From: Herbihabitans rhizosphaerae
Lineage (GTDB): Bacteria > Actinomycetota > Actinomycetes > Mycobacteriales > Pseudonocardiaceae
NCBI RefSeq assembly: GCF_004216555.1
Contig: NZ_SGWQ01000011.1
Location: forward strand, 1-64,000
Direction: 5' to 3'
DNA length: 64,000 nt
Of this stretch, positions 17,450 to 26,277 are shown in pieces. A program made the position numbers and the translations under genes. The notes under the pieces are model-generated. The model was not told the origin of the DNA. It was given only the letters and a program-made list of their open reading frames with translations, and ran no database searches. The first letter of the stretch is position 1. Each line of letters opens with the position of its first letter.

Positions 17450-17774
17450 GTGCTAGGTCTCGCAATGAACGGTACTTGTCCAACTCGGACGGATCGGCAA
17501 GTTCTCGGTTGCGTAGGGTGCCGTCATCATTGAAATTGAGCAGCGCGACCGTCGAATCGTCGAACAACCAGAAGTCCTGCTGTGGAAGATCGATGGACTT
17601 CTCTGTCAGGTCGAGTATGCGATAGTCCTCGCCCGCCCGCTCTCCCGGGCCGAGCCGCAGACCGTCAGCGCGCTCGACCGGAGTTCCTTGGAAGACCAAC
17701 GTTCCTGTATCGGAGAGGTAAACGGCGGGGCAGTCTCCGTCCTCACAACCGCCGGACACCTTGCGTAGCTCCAT
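17412..17774 (-). CDS. DUF6879-type partner protein of the XRE regulator
   Basis: A 120-residue soluble acidic protein. The N-terminal part (MELRKVSGG, CPAVYLSDTGTLVFQG) and the C-terminal part (DFWLFDDSTVALLNFNDDG ... YRSLRDLALAKAASFLEY) match my recollection of DUF6879-like proteins found beside XRE/DUF5753 genes. The ATG at 17774 matches the usual family start; a GTG at 17819 would add 15 residues. The gene overlaps the XRE start, which suggests a stoichiometric regulator/partner pair, possibly antagonist and DNA-binding protein. The family link is from memory; the coupling is seen directly. Confidence 0.75.
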   Translation of the reverse strand: MELRKVSGGCEDGDCPAVYLSDTGTLVFQGTPVERADGLRLGPGERAGEDYRILDLTEKSIDLPQQDFWLFDDSTVALLNFNDDGTLRNRELADPSELDKYRSLRDLALAKAASFLEYRT

Positions 17775-17930
17775 GCCTACAGGCTCGTTGATCGGCTGAG
17801 CCGCGACAAGAGCCGACACGCGTCAGTCGCGCTCTCGCATAAACTGCCGCGCCTAATGTGGGCCACGGTGCGACGGCAAGATCTCGGTGCGGCACACTGT
17901 CGGCGACCGCCGGGGAGCAGGGGGTGAGCG

Positions 17931-20237
17931 TTGGACGAGACCGTCGAGCCGTTTCCCGTCCGGCCGGAGATTCCGAGCCGGTATCGGCTGCTGCGCGTGC
18001 TCGCCGAGACCGAGATGAGCTCGGTGTACCTCGCCGAGGACACCGAGCTGAACGACCGCAAGGTCGCGATCAAGGCGCTCGGACCGGAGCTGGTGCACCG
18101 CGCCGGGTTCCTCGAACGGTTCCGTCGCGAGGTCGACCTGGTCGCCGCGCTCGAGCACCCCAACGTCATCCCGATCTTCGAGGCCAAGGCCACGGCGGAC
18201 CTGTGCTACCTGGTCATGCCGTACGTCGACGGGCCCAACCTGCGCCGGCTGCTGCACCTGAACGGCCCGCTCGGCATGGACGCCACCGTGCACCTCGCAC
18301 GCCAGATCGCCGCCGCGCTGGACACCGCACACGAAGCCGGCCTCGTGCACCGCGACGTGAAGCCGGCCAACGTGCTCGTCGAGCCAAGGACGCGGCACGT
18401 GTACCTGTGCGACTTCGGCATCGCGACCACCGGCTCGTCCAAGACGATCACGCCGGACGGCCACTACGTCGGCACGCCGCTGTACGCCGCGCCGGAGCAG
18501 ATCCGCTCGTTACCCGTTGACCGGCGCTGCGACGTGTACGCGCTCGGCTGCGTGGTCTACGAGTGCCTGACCGGCGAGCCGCCGTTCGTCCGGGACAGCC
18601 CCGCCGCGGTGCTGCACGCGCACCTGCACGACCAGCCGACCGCGCCGCCCGGCCTGCCGGCGTCGGTCGGCGCGGTGATCTCCCGCGCGATGGCGAAGAA
18701 CCCCGGCGACCGGTACCCGACCTGCACCGCGATGGTGGACGAGCTGATCGCGGCGGCCGACGGGCGGCCGACGACTCCGCCGCTGCCGGAGTTCCAGCGG
18801 CTCAGTCGTTGGCAGGCGTTTCGCCGCCGGCCTGGCCCGCTGATCGGCACGGCCGCCGCCGTGATCGCGCTGCTGGTCGCGGCCGCGGTGATCTTCCTGC
18901 CCGAAGGCGAGGGCGGGAGCGGTCCGGAGTTGGATCCGGCGGCGCTCGCCCGAGTCCCCGAAGCCGTGCGCGTGGACTGTCAGGGCGGCGGGTCCGGATT
19001 GCCCGGCGCGACGGCGGTGGCCACCTGTCGGGACGCGACGGTGTCCCTGTTCGCCGATCGGGCGGCCATGGACGCTGCGTACGAAGGAGTGCGCCAGCAG
19101 GCCGGGGTGACCCGAGGCACCGGCGACTGTGCCAGTGAGACCGGCGCCGAGCACCGCAATCCGGCGACCGGCAGGGCGCGCGGCCGGATGCTGTGCCACA
19201 GCCGGGACGGCCAGACCACCGTGCTGTGGACCGTCGACGCGGACACGGTGATCGTCCGCGCGTCCTCCGCCGACGACAAGGCGGTGCGCGCCAAGTGGGC
19301 CACCGCTCCGGAATTCCCTACACAGCAAGAGAAAGACCTGATCGACCTGCTTGGCGAGCGCGACTGCAAGCGCCTGCAGGCCGGCCACATGGACCGCGCG
19401 CCCGAGGCGGTCGTCGGGCTGGACTGTCCGCCGGACGCGGGCGGCGCCCGGTCGGTCGCGTACTTCCGGTTCGCGACCCTGCCCGAACTGCAGCGCACCT
19501 ACGACGCGCACGTGACCGCCGTGCGCGCGCCGACCGGCGTCTACTGCCCGGACGGCAAGGCGCCCGGGTTCCTGGCCAACCGCCGCTACGACATTCGCAG
19601 CGTCGAGGTGGGCAGCGTGCTGTGCTACCCGGGTCCGCAGAGCACGCTGGTGATGGAGTGGAGTGCCGAGCCGCTGCTGATCCTCGGGCAGGCGATCGGC
19701 AGCGACGTCGAGCTGTTGACCGGGTGGTGGAAGAACAACCACGGCCCGCGAACCGCCCCGCTGGTCGCCGCGGTCAACCAGCAGGCCGACCCGCCGTTCC
19801 CGTCCGAGCAGGAGCGCGCGCTGCTCGAGCACATCCCGCCGGCGTCGCGCACGAACTGCATCCGGCCCTCGCCCGAACAGGTGCGCGTCAACGTTCCTGG
19901 CAGCACTCAGGTGGTCGGCATCGTGTGCGGGCCGACGGCCGGCACGCCGATCGTCTTCTACTACCAGTTCCCCGACGCGGTCGCGATGCGTGCGAACTAC
20001 GAGGCTGGCGGGTACCCGAAAGGGCCGGACTGCACGACGCTCCCGCCCAACTTCAGCGGCGAGTCGACGTACTCGCGCGGCGGGTCCACCGGCCGGCTGC
20101 TGTGCCACACCCACGAGAAGGGCTTCCGCTACATGTCGTGGACCGACGAGCGGCTGGCCATCCAGGCGTTCGCGTTCCAGGGCTACCAGCCCGCCGACAT
20201 GATCGCGTGGTGGCACACCCAGGCCGGGCCGGTGTAG
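17931..20237 (+). CDS. transmembrane Ser/Thr protein kinase with triplicated extracellular domain
   Basis: A 768-residue receptor kinase. Residues ~15-280 are a Hanks-type kinase with VAIK lysine, FRREVDLVAALEHPN (alpha-C Glu), HRDVKPANVLV, CDFGIAT and YAAPEQ. The glycine-rich loop is unusual: VLAETEMSSVYLAE lacks the normal glycines. A single membrane helix spans about residues 302-322. The ~440-residue outer part contains three Cys-bearing repeats of about 130-150 residues, each ending in a (W/M)xW-type segment (VLWTVDADTV, LVMEWSAEPLL, YMSWTDERLA), probably disulfide-stabilised sensor modules. The TTG at 17931 follows GGGGGTGAG. It is followed after 70 bases by an FHA-domain gene, a likely phospho-threonine reader and substrate. 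Confidence 0.94.
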   Translation: MDETVEPFPVRPEIPSRYRLLRVLAETEMSSVYLAEDTELNDRKVAIKALGPELVHRAGFLERFRREVDLVAALEHPNVIPIFEAKATADLCYLVMPYVDGPNLRRLLHLNGPLGMDATVHLARQIAAALDTAHEAGLVHRDVKPANVLVEPRTRHVYLCDFGIATTGSSKTITPDGHYVGTPLYAAPEQIRSLPVDRRCDVYALGCVVYECLTGEPPFVRDSPAAVLHAHLHDQPTAPPGLPASVGAVISRAMAKNPGDRYPTCTAMVDELIAAADGRPTTPPLPEFQRLSRWQAFRRRPGPLIGTAAAVIALLVAAAVIFLPEGEGGSGPELDPAALARVPEAVRVDCQGGGSGLPGATAVATCRDATVSLFADRAAMDAAYEGVRQQAGVTRGTGDCASETGAEHRNPATGRARGRMLCHSRDGQTTVLWTVDADTVIVRASSADDKAVRAKWATAPEFPTQQEKDLIDLLGERDCKRLQAGHMDRAPEAVVGLDCPPDAGGARSVAYFRFATLPELQRTYDAHVTAVRAPTGVYCPDGKAPGFLANRRYDIRSVEVGSVLCYPGPQSTLVMEWSAEPLLILGQAIGSDVELLTGWWKNNHGPRTAPLVAAVNQQADPPFPSEQERALLEHIPPASRTNCIRPSPEQVRVNVPGSTQVVGIVCGPTAGTPIVFYYQFPDAVAMRANYEAGGYPKGPDCTTLPPNFSGESTYSRGGSTGRLLCHTHEKGFRYMSWTDERLAIQAFAFQGYQPADMIAWWHTQAGPV

Positions 20238-20307
20238 GTCCGGGAGGGGTCCCGGGGGTACGGGGGACACTGGTGCGGCACGACTCGTGAACACCAGGGA
20301 GGCGGCC

Positions 20308-21039
20308 GTGACTCGAGAGGCGACCAGCACAGCACCAGGATCGCTGAGTGCGCGCGCCGTCACCGGAGAGATCACCGTGACACCGGACCGGGGGCCGGTG
20401 CGGTTCGGGCGCAACAAGCCCGACGTGGAGATCTGCATCGGTGAGGACGATCTGCTGGTGAGCCGCCAGCACGGGGTGCTCACACACCGGTCGGGCCGCT
20501 GGTGGGTGACCAACCTCGGCCGCACGCCGATCCGGATGACGAACTTCATGATGTTGTACAGCCGCGCCGAGCCGGTGCCGCTGGGGTCCGGCCGCACGCC
20601 GTTGTACCTGCGCGGGTCGGACAGCCGCGAGCACGTGCTGGAGCTGTTCGTGGCCGGCGCGGAAGGGGGCACGCCGCCGCCGAGGTACGGGTACGACACC
20701 GTCGTGCCGAGGCCGTGGTGCCTCGACGAGGAGGAGCGCCTCGCGGTGGTCGTCGTGGGCCAGAACTACCTGCTCAACGAGCCGCAGCCGAGGCCGCTGG
20801 CCCGGCAGAGCGCCGCCGACCTGCTGAACGACCTGCGGCCGGACGACCAGTGGAGCGACCGGCGGGTGGAGCGGGTGATCGCGCGGGTGCGCACGAAGCT
20901 GTCCAACGGCGGGGTGCCGTTCCTGATGCGGGAGGAGCTGGAGGAGCCGATCGGCAACAGCCTCACCGAGAACCTGATGCGCGAACTGGTGCAGAGCACC
21001 ACGCTCACGCCGTCCGACTTGGACCTGCTCGACGGCTGA
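20308..21039 (+). CDS. FHA-domain protein
   Basis: A 243-residue cytoplasmic protein. Residues ~25-110 form a forkhead-associated domain with the phosphopeptide-binding signatures FGRNKPD, SRQHG and a late Asn (VTNLG). The C-terminal ~100 residues are helical and charged (LLNDLRPDDQWSDRRVERVIARV) and lack a recognisable domain. The GTG at 20308 is chosen because AGGGAGG sits just before it; a GTG seven codons earlier has no such site. It lies 70 bases after the receptor kinase stop on the same strand, so it is a natural candidate for binding the autophosphorylated kinase and passing the signal on. Confidence 0.9.
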   Translation: MTREATSTAPGSLSARAVTGEITVTPDRGPVRFGRNKPDVEICIGEDDLLVSRQHGVLTHRSGRWWVTNLGRTPIRMTNFMMLYSRAEPVPLGSGRTPLYLRGSDSREHVLELFVAGAEGGTPPPRYGYDTVVPRPWCLDEEERLAVVVVGQNYLLNEPQPRPLARQSAADLLNDLRPDDQWSDRRVERVIARVRTKLSNGGVPFLMREELEEPIGNSLTENLMRELVQSTTLTPSDLDLLDG

Positions 21040-21044
21040 AACCC

Positions 21045-21637
21045 TTACGACGCAAGGAAATCCAGCACCAGTGGGCTCGCCGTGGCGCGGAACTCCTCGA
21101 AGTAGGCGTGCCGCGCCCCGGCGATCAGCTCCAGCCGCGCGTGGGGAATACGACTGACCAGGATCGGCGCGTTGGCCGTCGGGTTGAGCCGGTCGTCGTC
21201 CCCGTGCACGACGAGCGTGGCGGCCCGAATGCCGGGCAGTGCGTCCCACGCGTCGTGCTGATCGCTCGCGGTCAGGTGCCGGCGGCGGGCGCGCACGGAC
21301 AGTCGCGGATCGCCGAGCGTGCGGTACGGGCCGGGGTGGGTGGCGAGCCAGCGGGCGTGTACATCAGGTCGAGCAGCGCACGGCGCACCGCCGTCTGGTC
21401 CGGATCGCCGAGCGACCGCCGCACGTCGGAGTCGCGCTCCACGCCGTGCCCGCCGCCGGGGGAGGTGCAGCCGAGCACCAGCCGGCGGACCCGCTCGGGG
21501 TACAGCGCGGCGACCCACTGCGCGACCCGCCCGCCCATAGACGTGCCGTACACGTCGGCGCGCTCGACGCCGAGGTGATCGAGTACGGCGATCACGTCAC
21601 CGGCGAACTGGCCGTCCTCGGCCTGCGCATGTGACAC
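21045..21637 (-). pseudogene. decayed alpha/beta hydrolase
   Basis: Two minus-strand frames together give an alpha/beta hydrolase. The first frame (from 21637) holds the nucleophile elbow YGTSMGGRVAQ and runs to LLDLMYTP. After about 21355 the protein continues in another frame (ARWLATHPG ... TLVVHGDDDRLNP ... GARHAYFEEF), giving the Asp and His of the triad. The first ~70 residues expected before the nucleophile, including the oxyanion HG motif, are absent: the readable part begins at SHAQAEDGQF, right beside hairpin repeat site B. A 5' deletion plus a frameshift mark it as a pseudogene. A sequencing error could explain the frameshift but not the missing N-terminus. Confidence 0.8.
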
Positions 21638-21652
21638 GCCCGTGACCCTATT

Positions 21653-21740
21653 GCGCGAGTCCCGCGCTGTGCACCGGCGAGTCCCGCGCTCTGCACGATG
21701 CAGGGCGCGGGACTCGGGGTGTCTGAGCGCGGGACTCGCG
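21653..21740. terminator. dispersed hairpin repeat (site B), probable terminator
   Basis: Two direct and two inverted copies of CGAGTCCCGCGC, the same layout as site A. The central 37 bases (21679-21715) are identical to site A and form a 17-bp stem with a CGA loop. The element lies 15 bases after the stop of the hydroxyacid dehydrogenase gene and abuts the truncated 5' end of the hydrolase pseudogene. Confidence 0.75.
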
Positions 21741-21755
21741 AGGTCGGGGCAGTCG

Positions 21756-22739
21756 CTAGCCGAGTGCCGCCGGGTTGAGCAGGGTGCGCGGACGCTCGCC
21801 GTTCAGGCCGGCGAGCAGGTTCTCCACGGCGAGCAGCCCCATCGCGGTGCGGGTCTCGATCGTGGCGCTGCCCAGGTGCGGCAACAGGGTCACGTTGTCC
21901 AGGTCGAGCAGTGCCTCGGTGACCTGCGGCTCGCGCTCGTACACGTCCAGCCCCGCGGCGAAGATCTCCCCGGAGCGCAGCGCGTCGGCGAGCGCCTGCT
22001 CGTCGACCATCGGCCCGCGCGCCGTGTTGACCAGCACCGCGGACCGCTTCATCGCCCGCAGCGCGTCCGCGTTGATCAGGTGCCGGGTCTGCGGGGTGAG
22101 CGGCGCGTGCACGCTGACCACGTCGGACTCGCCGAGCAGGTCGCCCCACTCGCGCCACTCGACGCCGAGTTCGGACTCCGCGTCGGCGTCCAGCCGGATC
22201 GCGTCGTTGTAGATCACGCGCATGCCGAACCCGTGCGCCCGCCGGACCACCGCGCGCCCGATCCGCCCGCAGCCGACCACGCCCAGCGTCTTGCCGTGCA
22301 GGTCGTGGCCCATCATCATCGTCGGGCCCCAGATCCACGGCGTCCGCGCGCGCATCAGCCGCTCACCCTCGCCCAGCCGCCGGACACAGGCCAGGATCAG
22401 CGTCCAGGCCAGGTCGGCGGTGGCCTCGGTGAGCACGTCCGGGGTGTTGGTCACCAGCACCCCGCGCTTGGTGCACTCGGGCACGTCGATGTTGTCGAAG
22501 CCGACCGCGTGGTTGGCCACGATTTTCAGCTCGGGTCCGGCCGCGTCCAGCAGCTCGGCGTCGACCTTCTCGGTGAGGATCGTGAGCAGGCCCTGCTTGC
22601 CGGCCGCGCGGCGCAGCAGGTACTCGCGCGGGATCGCCTCAGGCGGACCTTCGTAGAGATCGACCTCGCAGTGCCCGTCCAGGGCGCGCATGGCCTCCTC
22701 GACCAGCGTTCGGGTGACCAGAACCGAGGGTTCGCTCAT
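21756..22739 (-). CDS. D-2-hydroxyacid dehydrogenase (glyoxylate/hydroxypyruvate reductase-like)
   Basis: A 327-residue NAD(P)-dependent enzyme of the D-isomer-specific 2-hydroxyacid dehydrogenase family. It has the substrate-domain NHAVGFDNIDV, the Rossmann motif GVVGCGRIGRAVVRRA, the catalytic Arg in LVNTARGPMVD, Glu near LDVYEREP, and the catalytic His in LPHLGSAT. These features fit glyoxylate/hydroxypyruvate reductases. The ATG at 22739 overlaps the stop of the aminotransferase gene (ATGA). The pair could convert an amino acid to a 2-oxo acid and then reduce it to a D-hydroxyacid, for example serine, hydroxypyruvate, glycerate. The exact substrate is inferred only. Confidence 0.94.
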   Translation of the reverse strand: MSEPSVLVTRTLVEEAMRALDGHCEVDLYEGPPEAIPREYLLRRAAGKQGLLTILTEKVDAELLDAAGPELKIVANHAVGFDNIDVPECTKRGVLVTNTPDVLTEATADLAWTLILACVRRLGEGERLMRARTPWIWGPTMMMGHDLHGKTLGVVGCGRIGRAVVRRAHGFGMRVIYNDAIRLDADAESELGVEWREWGDLLGESDVVSVHAPLTPQTRHLINADALRAMKRSAVLVNTARGPMVDEQALADALRSGEIFAAGLDVYEREPQVTEALLDLDNVTLLPHLGSATIETRTAMGLLAVENLLAGLNGERPRTLLNPAALG

Positions 22740-23905
22740 CGGGCAACCTCACTCAGCAACGTGCGGAACGCGTCGATCGCGGCCTGGATGTCCTCGATCG
22801 AGTTGGCGTAGGAGAGCCGCAGGTGGCCCTCGCCGTGCGCGCCGAACGCGGTGCCCGGCAGGCACGCGACGCCAGCCTGCTCCAGCAGCATGGTGGACAG
22901 CTCGGCGGCGGGCATCCCGAGTTCACTGATGTTGGGGAAGGCGTAGAACGCGCCGCCCGGCTCGACGCAGGACACGCCGGGCAGGTCGTTCAGACCGGAC
23001 ACGATCACGTCGCGCCGCCTGAGGAACGCGGCCTTCATCTTGTCGACCTCGTCCCACGGCCCGGTCAGCGCGGCGATCGCGGCGTGCTGGCTGAACGCCG
23101 ACGTGCAGGACGCCGTGTTGATCAGCAGCCGGGTGACCGGCTCGACCAGCGCCTGCGGGAACACGCCGTAGCCGAGCCGCCAGCCGGTCATGGCGAAGGT
23201 CTTGGACCAGCCGTCGAGCAGGATGGTCCGCTCGACCATGCCGTCGATGTCGAGCAGGCTGCGCCGGTCGGCCGCGTAGTCCAGTGCCCAGTAGACCTCG
23301 TCGTTGAGCACCAGCAGGTCGTTCTTGATCGCGATCTCGGCGATGGCGTCGACCTGCTCGGCGCTCAGCGAACTGCCGCACGGGTTGTGCGGCGAGTTGA
23401 CGATGAGCAGCTTGGTGCGGTCGGTGACCAGCGAGGCCAGCTCGTCCGGGTCGACGGTGAACCTGTTGCGCTCGCGCAGCGGGATCGGCACCGGGGTGGC
23501 GCCGGCGAACGCGGTGAGCGACTCGTACATCGGGAAGCCGGGGTTGGGGTAGATCACCTCGTCCCCCTCCTCGCACAGCGCCATGATCGCCAAGAACATG
23601 ATCATCTTGGCGCCCGGCGTGACTACGACCTGCTCGGGCGTGGTGCGCAGCCGGCCGGTGCGTTCGAGGAAGTCGGCCACGGTGGACCGCAGCTCGGGGA
23701 TGCCCGGCGCGGGCACGTAGTGCGTGTGGCCCTCCTCGAGTGCTTTCGCCGCGGCGGCCCTGATGTGTGCCGGTGTGTCGAAGTCGGGCTCGCCCAGCTC
23801 CAGGTGGACGACCTTTCTGCCGGTGCGTTCCAGCGCCCTGGCCCTGGCCAGGACCTCGAAGGCGGATTCGGTTCCGAGTCGTTCCATCCGATTCGCTAGC
23901 TTCAC
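22736..23905 (-). CDS. class I/II PLP-dependent aminotransferase
   Basis: A 389-residue fold-type I aminotransferase. It starts with the usual ANRMERLGTESAFEVLARA, followed by LELGEPDFDTP, the Asn of NSPHNPCGS, Asp/Tyr of NDEVYWALDY, and the Schiff-base Lys in DGWSKTFAMTGWRLGYG. It ends with an Arg in EGHLRLSYANS that binds the substrate carboxylate. It resembles aspartate/alanine-type enzymes of subgroup I gamma. The GTG at 23905 is preceded by AAAGGAACCC with eight-base spacing; upstream in-frame starts lack this. It is translationally coupled to the hydroxyacid dehydrogenase and divergent from glutaminase, suggesting a shared role in amino-acid breakdown. Confidence 0.94.
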   Translation of the reverse strand: MKLANRMERLGTESAFEVLARARALERTGRKVVHLELGEPDFDTPAHIRAAAAKALEEGHTHYVPAPGIPELRSTVADFLERTGRLRTTPEQVVVTPGAKMIMFLAIMALCEEGDEVIYPNPGFPMYESLTAFAGATPVPIPLRERNRFTVDPDELASLVTDRTKLLIVNSPHNPCGSSLSAEQVDAIAEIAIKNDLLVLNDEVYWALDYAADRRSLLDIDGMVERTILLDGWSKTFAMTGWRLGYGVFPQALVEPVTRLLINTASCTSAFSQHAAIAALTGPWDEVDKMKAAFLRRRDVIVSGLNDLPGVSCVEPGGAFYAFPNISELGMPAAELSTMLLEQAGVACLPGTAFGAHGEGHLRLSYANSIEDIQAAIDAFRTLLSEVAR

Positions 23906-24163
23906 CGGCGGGTTCCTTTCGCGGCTCTGTGATGATGGCGCGCATGACGCTGCCGCCGGCTCGTGGTCGGTCGGCAGCGTGCTGATCACGATCGGTCCGG
24001 CGGTGTCGCCGAAACAACCGGGGTGGTAATCCGTAGCCCTACGTATCTAATTCCGAGATGGGCTCCGGCGCTACCTCCGATGCGACGAAGATCTTGTCGT
24101 CTGTTAACTGTCAAACCGTCTGAGGGGTTGCGGGGGCGATCACCGCTTGGCGACGCTGAGTGC
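23906..24163. promoter_or_regulatory. divergent promoter region, aminotransferase/glutaminase
   Basis: 258 non-coding bases with lower GC in the middle (around CTACGTATCTAATTCC). GTTAACTGTCAA at about 24103 resembles GTTAACTGTTAA near 27630, upstream of the secreted protease gene, so the two nitrogen-related genes may share a regulator. No other structure is evident. Confidence 0.4.
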
Positions 24164-25099
24164 GTGCGGGTGGTTCAGGACGACGCGGTCGTCGATCAGT
24201 CCCTGCTGGAACGGATTCACGACGAGGTGCGGCCGCTGATCGGCACCGGGCGCGTCGCCGACTACATCCCGGCACTGGCCGCGGTGAACGCGCGCGGCTT
24301 CGGTCTGGCCGTCGCGAGTGCGGACGGCGAGGTGTTCGGCGTCGGTGATTACCGGGTGCCGTTCTCCGTGCAGAGCCTGTCCAAGGTGTTCGCGTTCGGG
24401 CTCGCGTTGTCCCTGGAGACCGGCCGGATCTGGGACCGCGTCGGGCACGAGCCGTCCAACCACGCGTTCAACTCGCTGCTCCAGTTGGAGCGCGACCGGG
24501 GCGTGCCGCGCAACCCGTTCGTCAACGCCGGTGCATTGGTGACGGTCGACCAGTTGCTGAGCCGGACCGGAGACGCGGTCGGGGCGCTGCGCGCGTTCGT
24601 GCGCGCCGAGGCGGCCAACCCCGACATCGACGTGGACAAGGCGGTCGCGACCTCCGAGCGGGATAACTGCCACCGCAACGCCGCGCTCGCGCACCTGATC
24701 GCCAGCTACGGCAACCTGGACAACGACATCGACGCGGTGCTCGACCACTACGTCGCGCAGTGCGCGCTGGCCATGAGCTGCCGGGATCTGGCGCTGGCCG
24801 GCCGGTTTCTGGTGCGCCACGGCGTGCGCGCGGGCGGCGGCCGACTGCTGTCGGCCGCCGACACCAAGCGGCTCAACGCGACCATGTTCGTGTGCGGCAT
24901 GTACGACGGCGTGGGGGAGTTCGCGTATCGGGTCGGCCTGCCGGCCAAGAGCGGGGTGGGTGGCGGCATCGTCGCGGTGGTGCCGGGCCGATACGTGATC
25001 TGCGTGTGGAGCCCCGGACTGGACGCCAGCGGCAACTCGGTCGCCGGCGTCGCCGCGCTCGAAGCACTGTCCGCCGCCACGGGTTGGAGCGCGTTCTAG
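24164..25099 (+). CDS. glsA: glutaminase A
   Basis: A 311-residue glutaminase of the serine-dependent beta-lactamase-like fold. It has the SLSK (SxxK) motif in FSVQSLSKVFAFGLAL, the NPFVNAGAL segment, SERDNCHRNAALAHL, and the late PAKSGVGGGIVAVVPG that closes the active site. It hydrolyses glutamine to glutamate and ammonia in the cytoplasm. No STAS or cNMP-binding C-terminal extension is present, so it is the short form. The GTG at 24164 is the best of two adjacent GTGs (the other at 24170); neither has a strong ribosome binding site. The stop overlaps the end of the convergent HNH gene by four bases. Confidence 0.95.
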   Translation: MRVVQDDAVVDQSLLERIHDEVRPLIGTGRVADYIPALAAVNARGFGLAVASADGEVFGVGDYRVPFSVQSLSKVFAFGLALSLETGRIWDRVGHEPSNHAFNSLLQLERDRGVPRNPFVNAGALVTVDQLLSRTGDAVGALRAFVRAEAANPDIDVDKAVATSERDNCHRNAALAHLIASYGNLDNDIDAVLDHYVAQCALAMSCRDLALAGRFLVRHGVRAGGGRLLSAADTKRLNATMFVCGMYDGVGEFAYRVGLPAKSGVGGGIVAVVPGRYVICVWSPGLDASGNSVAGVAALEALSAATGWSAF

Positions 25100-26277
25100 C
25101 ACGCGACAGTGTGCATTGTGTTCCGGATTGGTTTGCAATCCGGGTCTACCCATGCTGGCGGGATGTAGTACGGGATCCCATCGCGCATGATGATTTCCCA
25201 GTCTTGTTGGTGGATGATGGTGTGGTGGAATCGGCAGAGTAGTGTCATTGTTTCTTCGCTGGTGATTCCGCCGTTGAGCCAGTGGATGATGTGGTGTGCG
25301 TCGGTCCATTCTGGTGGTCGGTCGCAGCCGGGGAAGGTGCAGCCTTTGTCGCGTGCGATGAGTGCTGCTCGGATTGCCGGGGTGGCGGTTCGTTGTTCGC
25401 GTCCGACGTCGAGTGGTTTGCCTTCGCTGTTGAGCACGATGGGTGTGATTCCGGCGTCGCAGGCGATCTGTCGGATGGTTTGTGGTGTGATCATCGCACC
25501 GAAGTCACCATGGCCGAGGCCGATTTGGTCGCGGAGTTGTTCGTAAGAAATTGTGATCGCCAGGTGCGGCCGTCGTCCGCCGTCTTGCGGCAGTGTGTCC
25601 GAGTTGAGCACCCGGTGCGCCAACTCGACCAGCGCGTCGGCCCACCTGCGGGCGGCGGATCGGTCGTCGTCTTTTCCGGCGGGTTTCGCCAGCGGTGACA
25701 GCGCTGCCTTGAGAACTTCGGCGCACTCCGGCGAGAGCCGTCCGCGCAGCAGGATCATCCCGTCAACGTCCTCGACCATCGAGAACTCCATCCGCTTGCG
25801 GGCGGCTTGTTCTTCCAGGACAACTTGTTCGGGTTGCAGGTGCGCGCGGGTGCGGGTGGCGAGCTTGCTGAGTTTGACGGGGTCGAAGCGGTGGGCTTCG
25901 TCCACGAGGAGTTGTTCGACCTCGGCGTGATGTTCGTCGGGAAGTTTGTCGAGGGTGGTGCGCACGATCTGTACGTGGTCGCGGTTGATCACGCCGTCGG
26001 CTAGTGCTTTCGCCGTGACGGGGAGCTGCGGTTCGATGGGTTGTCCGGTGAGTGTGGTGGAGCCGAACAGGGCGTTGGCGTCGGCTACTCGCCGTCGTGC
26101 GTCGGCGGGTGTGATCCGCACGGTGTCCCGCAGGAATGAGGATGTGGAGTAGGCGCCCATTTCTTTCGCGAGGCCTTGCTGATGGATTTCGTGGATGAGT
26201 TGAAGTCGTTCGTATTCGAGTTGTTGAATGTGGGTTTCGCGAGCCCGGAGCTCGTGGATTAGTTGTTGTCCCCTCAT
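25096..26277 (-). CDS. DUF222/HNH endonuclease (13E12 family), copy 1
   Basis: A 393-residue protein with a helical DUF222 region (about residues 1-270) and a C-terminal HNH nuclease module: CTFPGCDRPP, DAHHIIHW, NGG, then LCRFHHTIIHQQDW. It is roughly 94% identical to the copy at 56428-57609, same strand. Differences cluster in the last ten codons, where homology of the flanking DNA also ends. About 220 bases upstream of the start codon are also nearly identical in the two copies and contain a strong foldable structure. Together this looks like a duplicated or mobile unit comparable to mycobacterial REP13E12 elements, rather than two ordinary paralogues. The ATG at 26277 has a weak ribosome binding site. 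Confidence 0.93.
   Translation of the reverse strand: MRGQQLIHELRARETHIQQLEYERLQLIHEIHQQGLAKEMGAYSTSSFLRDTVRITPADARRRVADANALFGSTTLTGQPIEPQLPVTAKALADGVINRDHVQIVRTTLDKLPDEHHAEVEQLLVDEAHRFDPVKLSKLATRTRAHLQPEQVVLEEQAARKRMEFSMVEDVDGMILLRGRLSPECAEVLKAALSPLAKPAGKDDDRSAARRWADALVELAHRVLNSDTLPQDGGRRPHLAITISYEQLRDQIGLGHGDFGAMITPQTIRQIACDAGITPIVLNSEGKPLDVGREQRTATPAIRAALIARDKGCTFPGCDRPPEWTDAHHIIHWLNGGITSEETMTLLCRFHHTIIHQQDWEIIMRDGIPYYIPPAWVDPDCKPIRNTMHTVAC

Noticed and set aside
18510-20699. A 729-codon minus-strand open frame opposite the kinase
   Set aside because: It has no recognisable domain and spans two real plus-strand genes with intact motifs.
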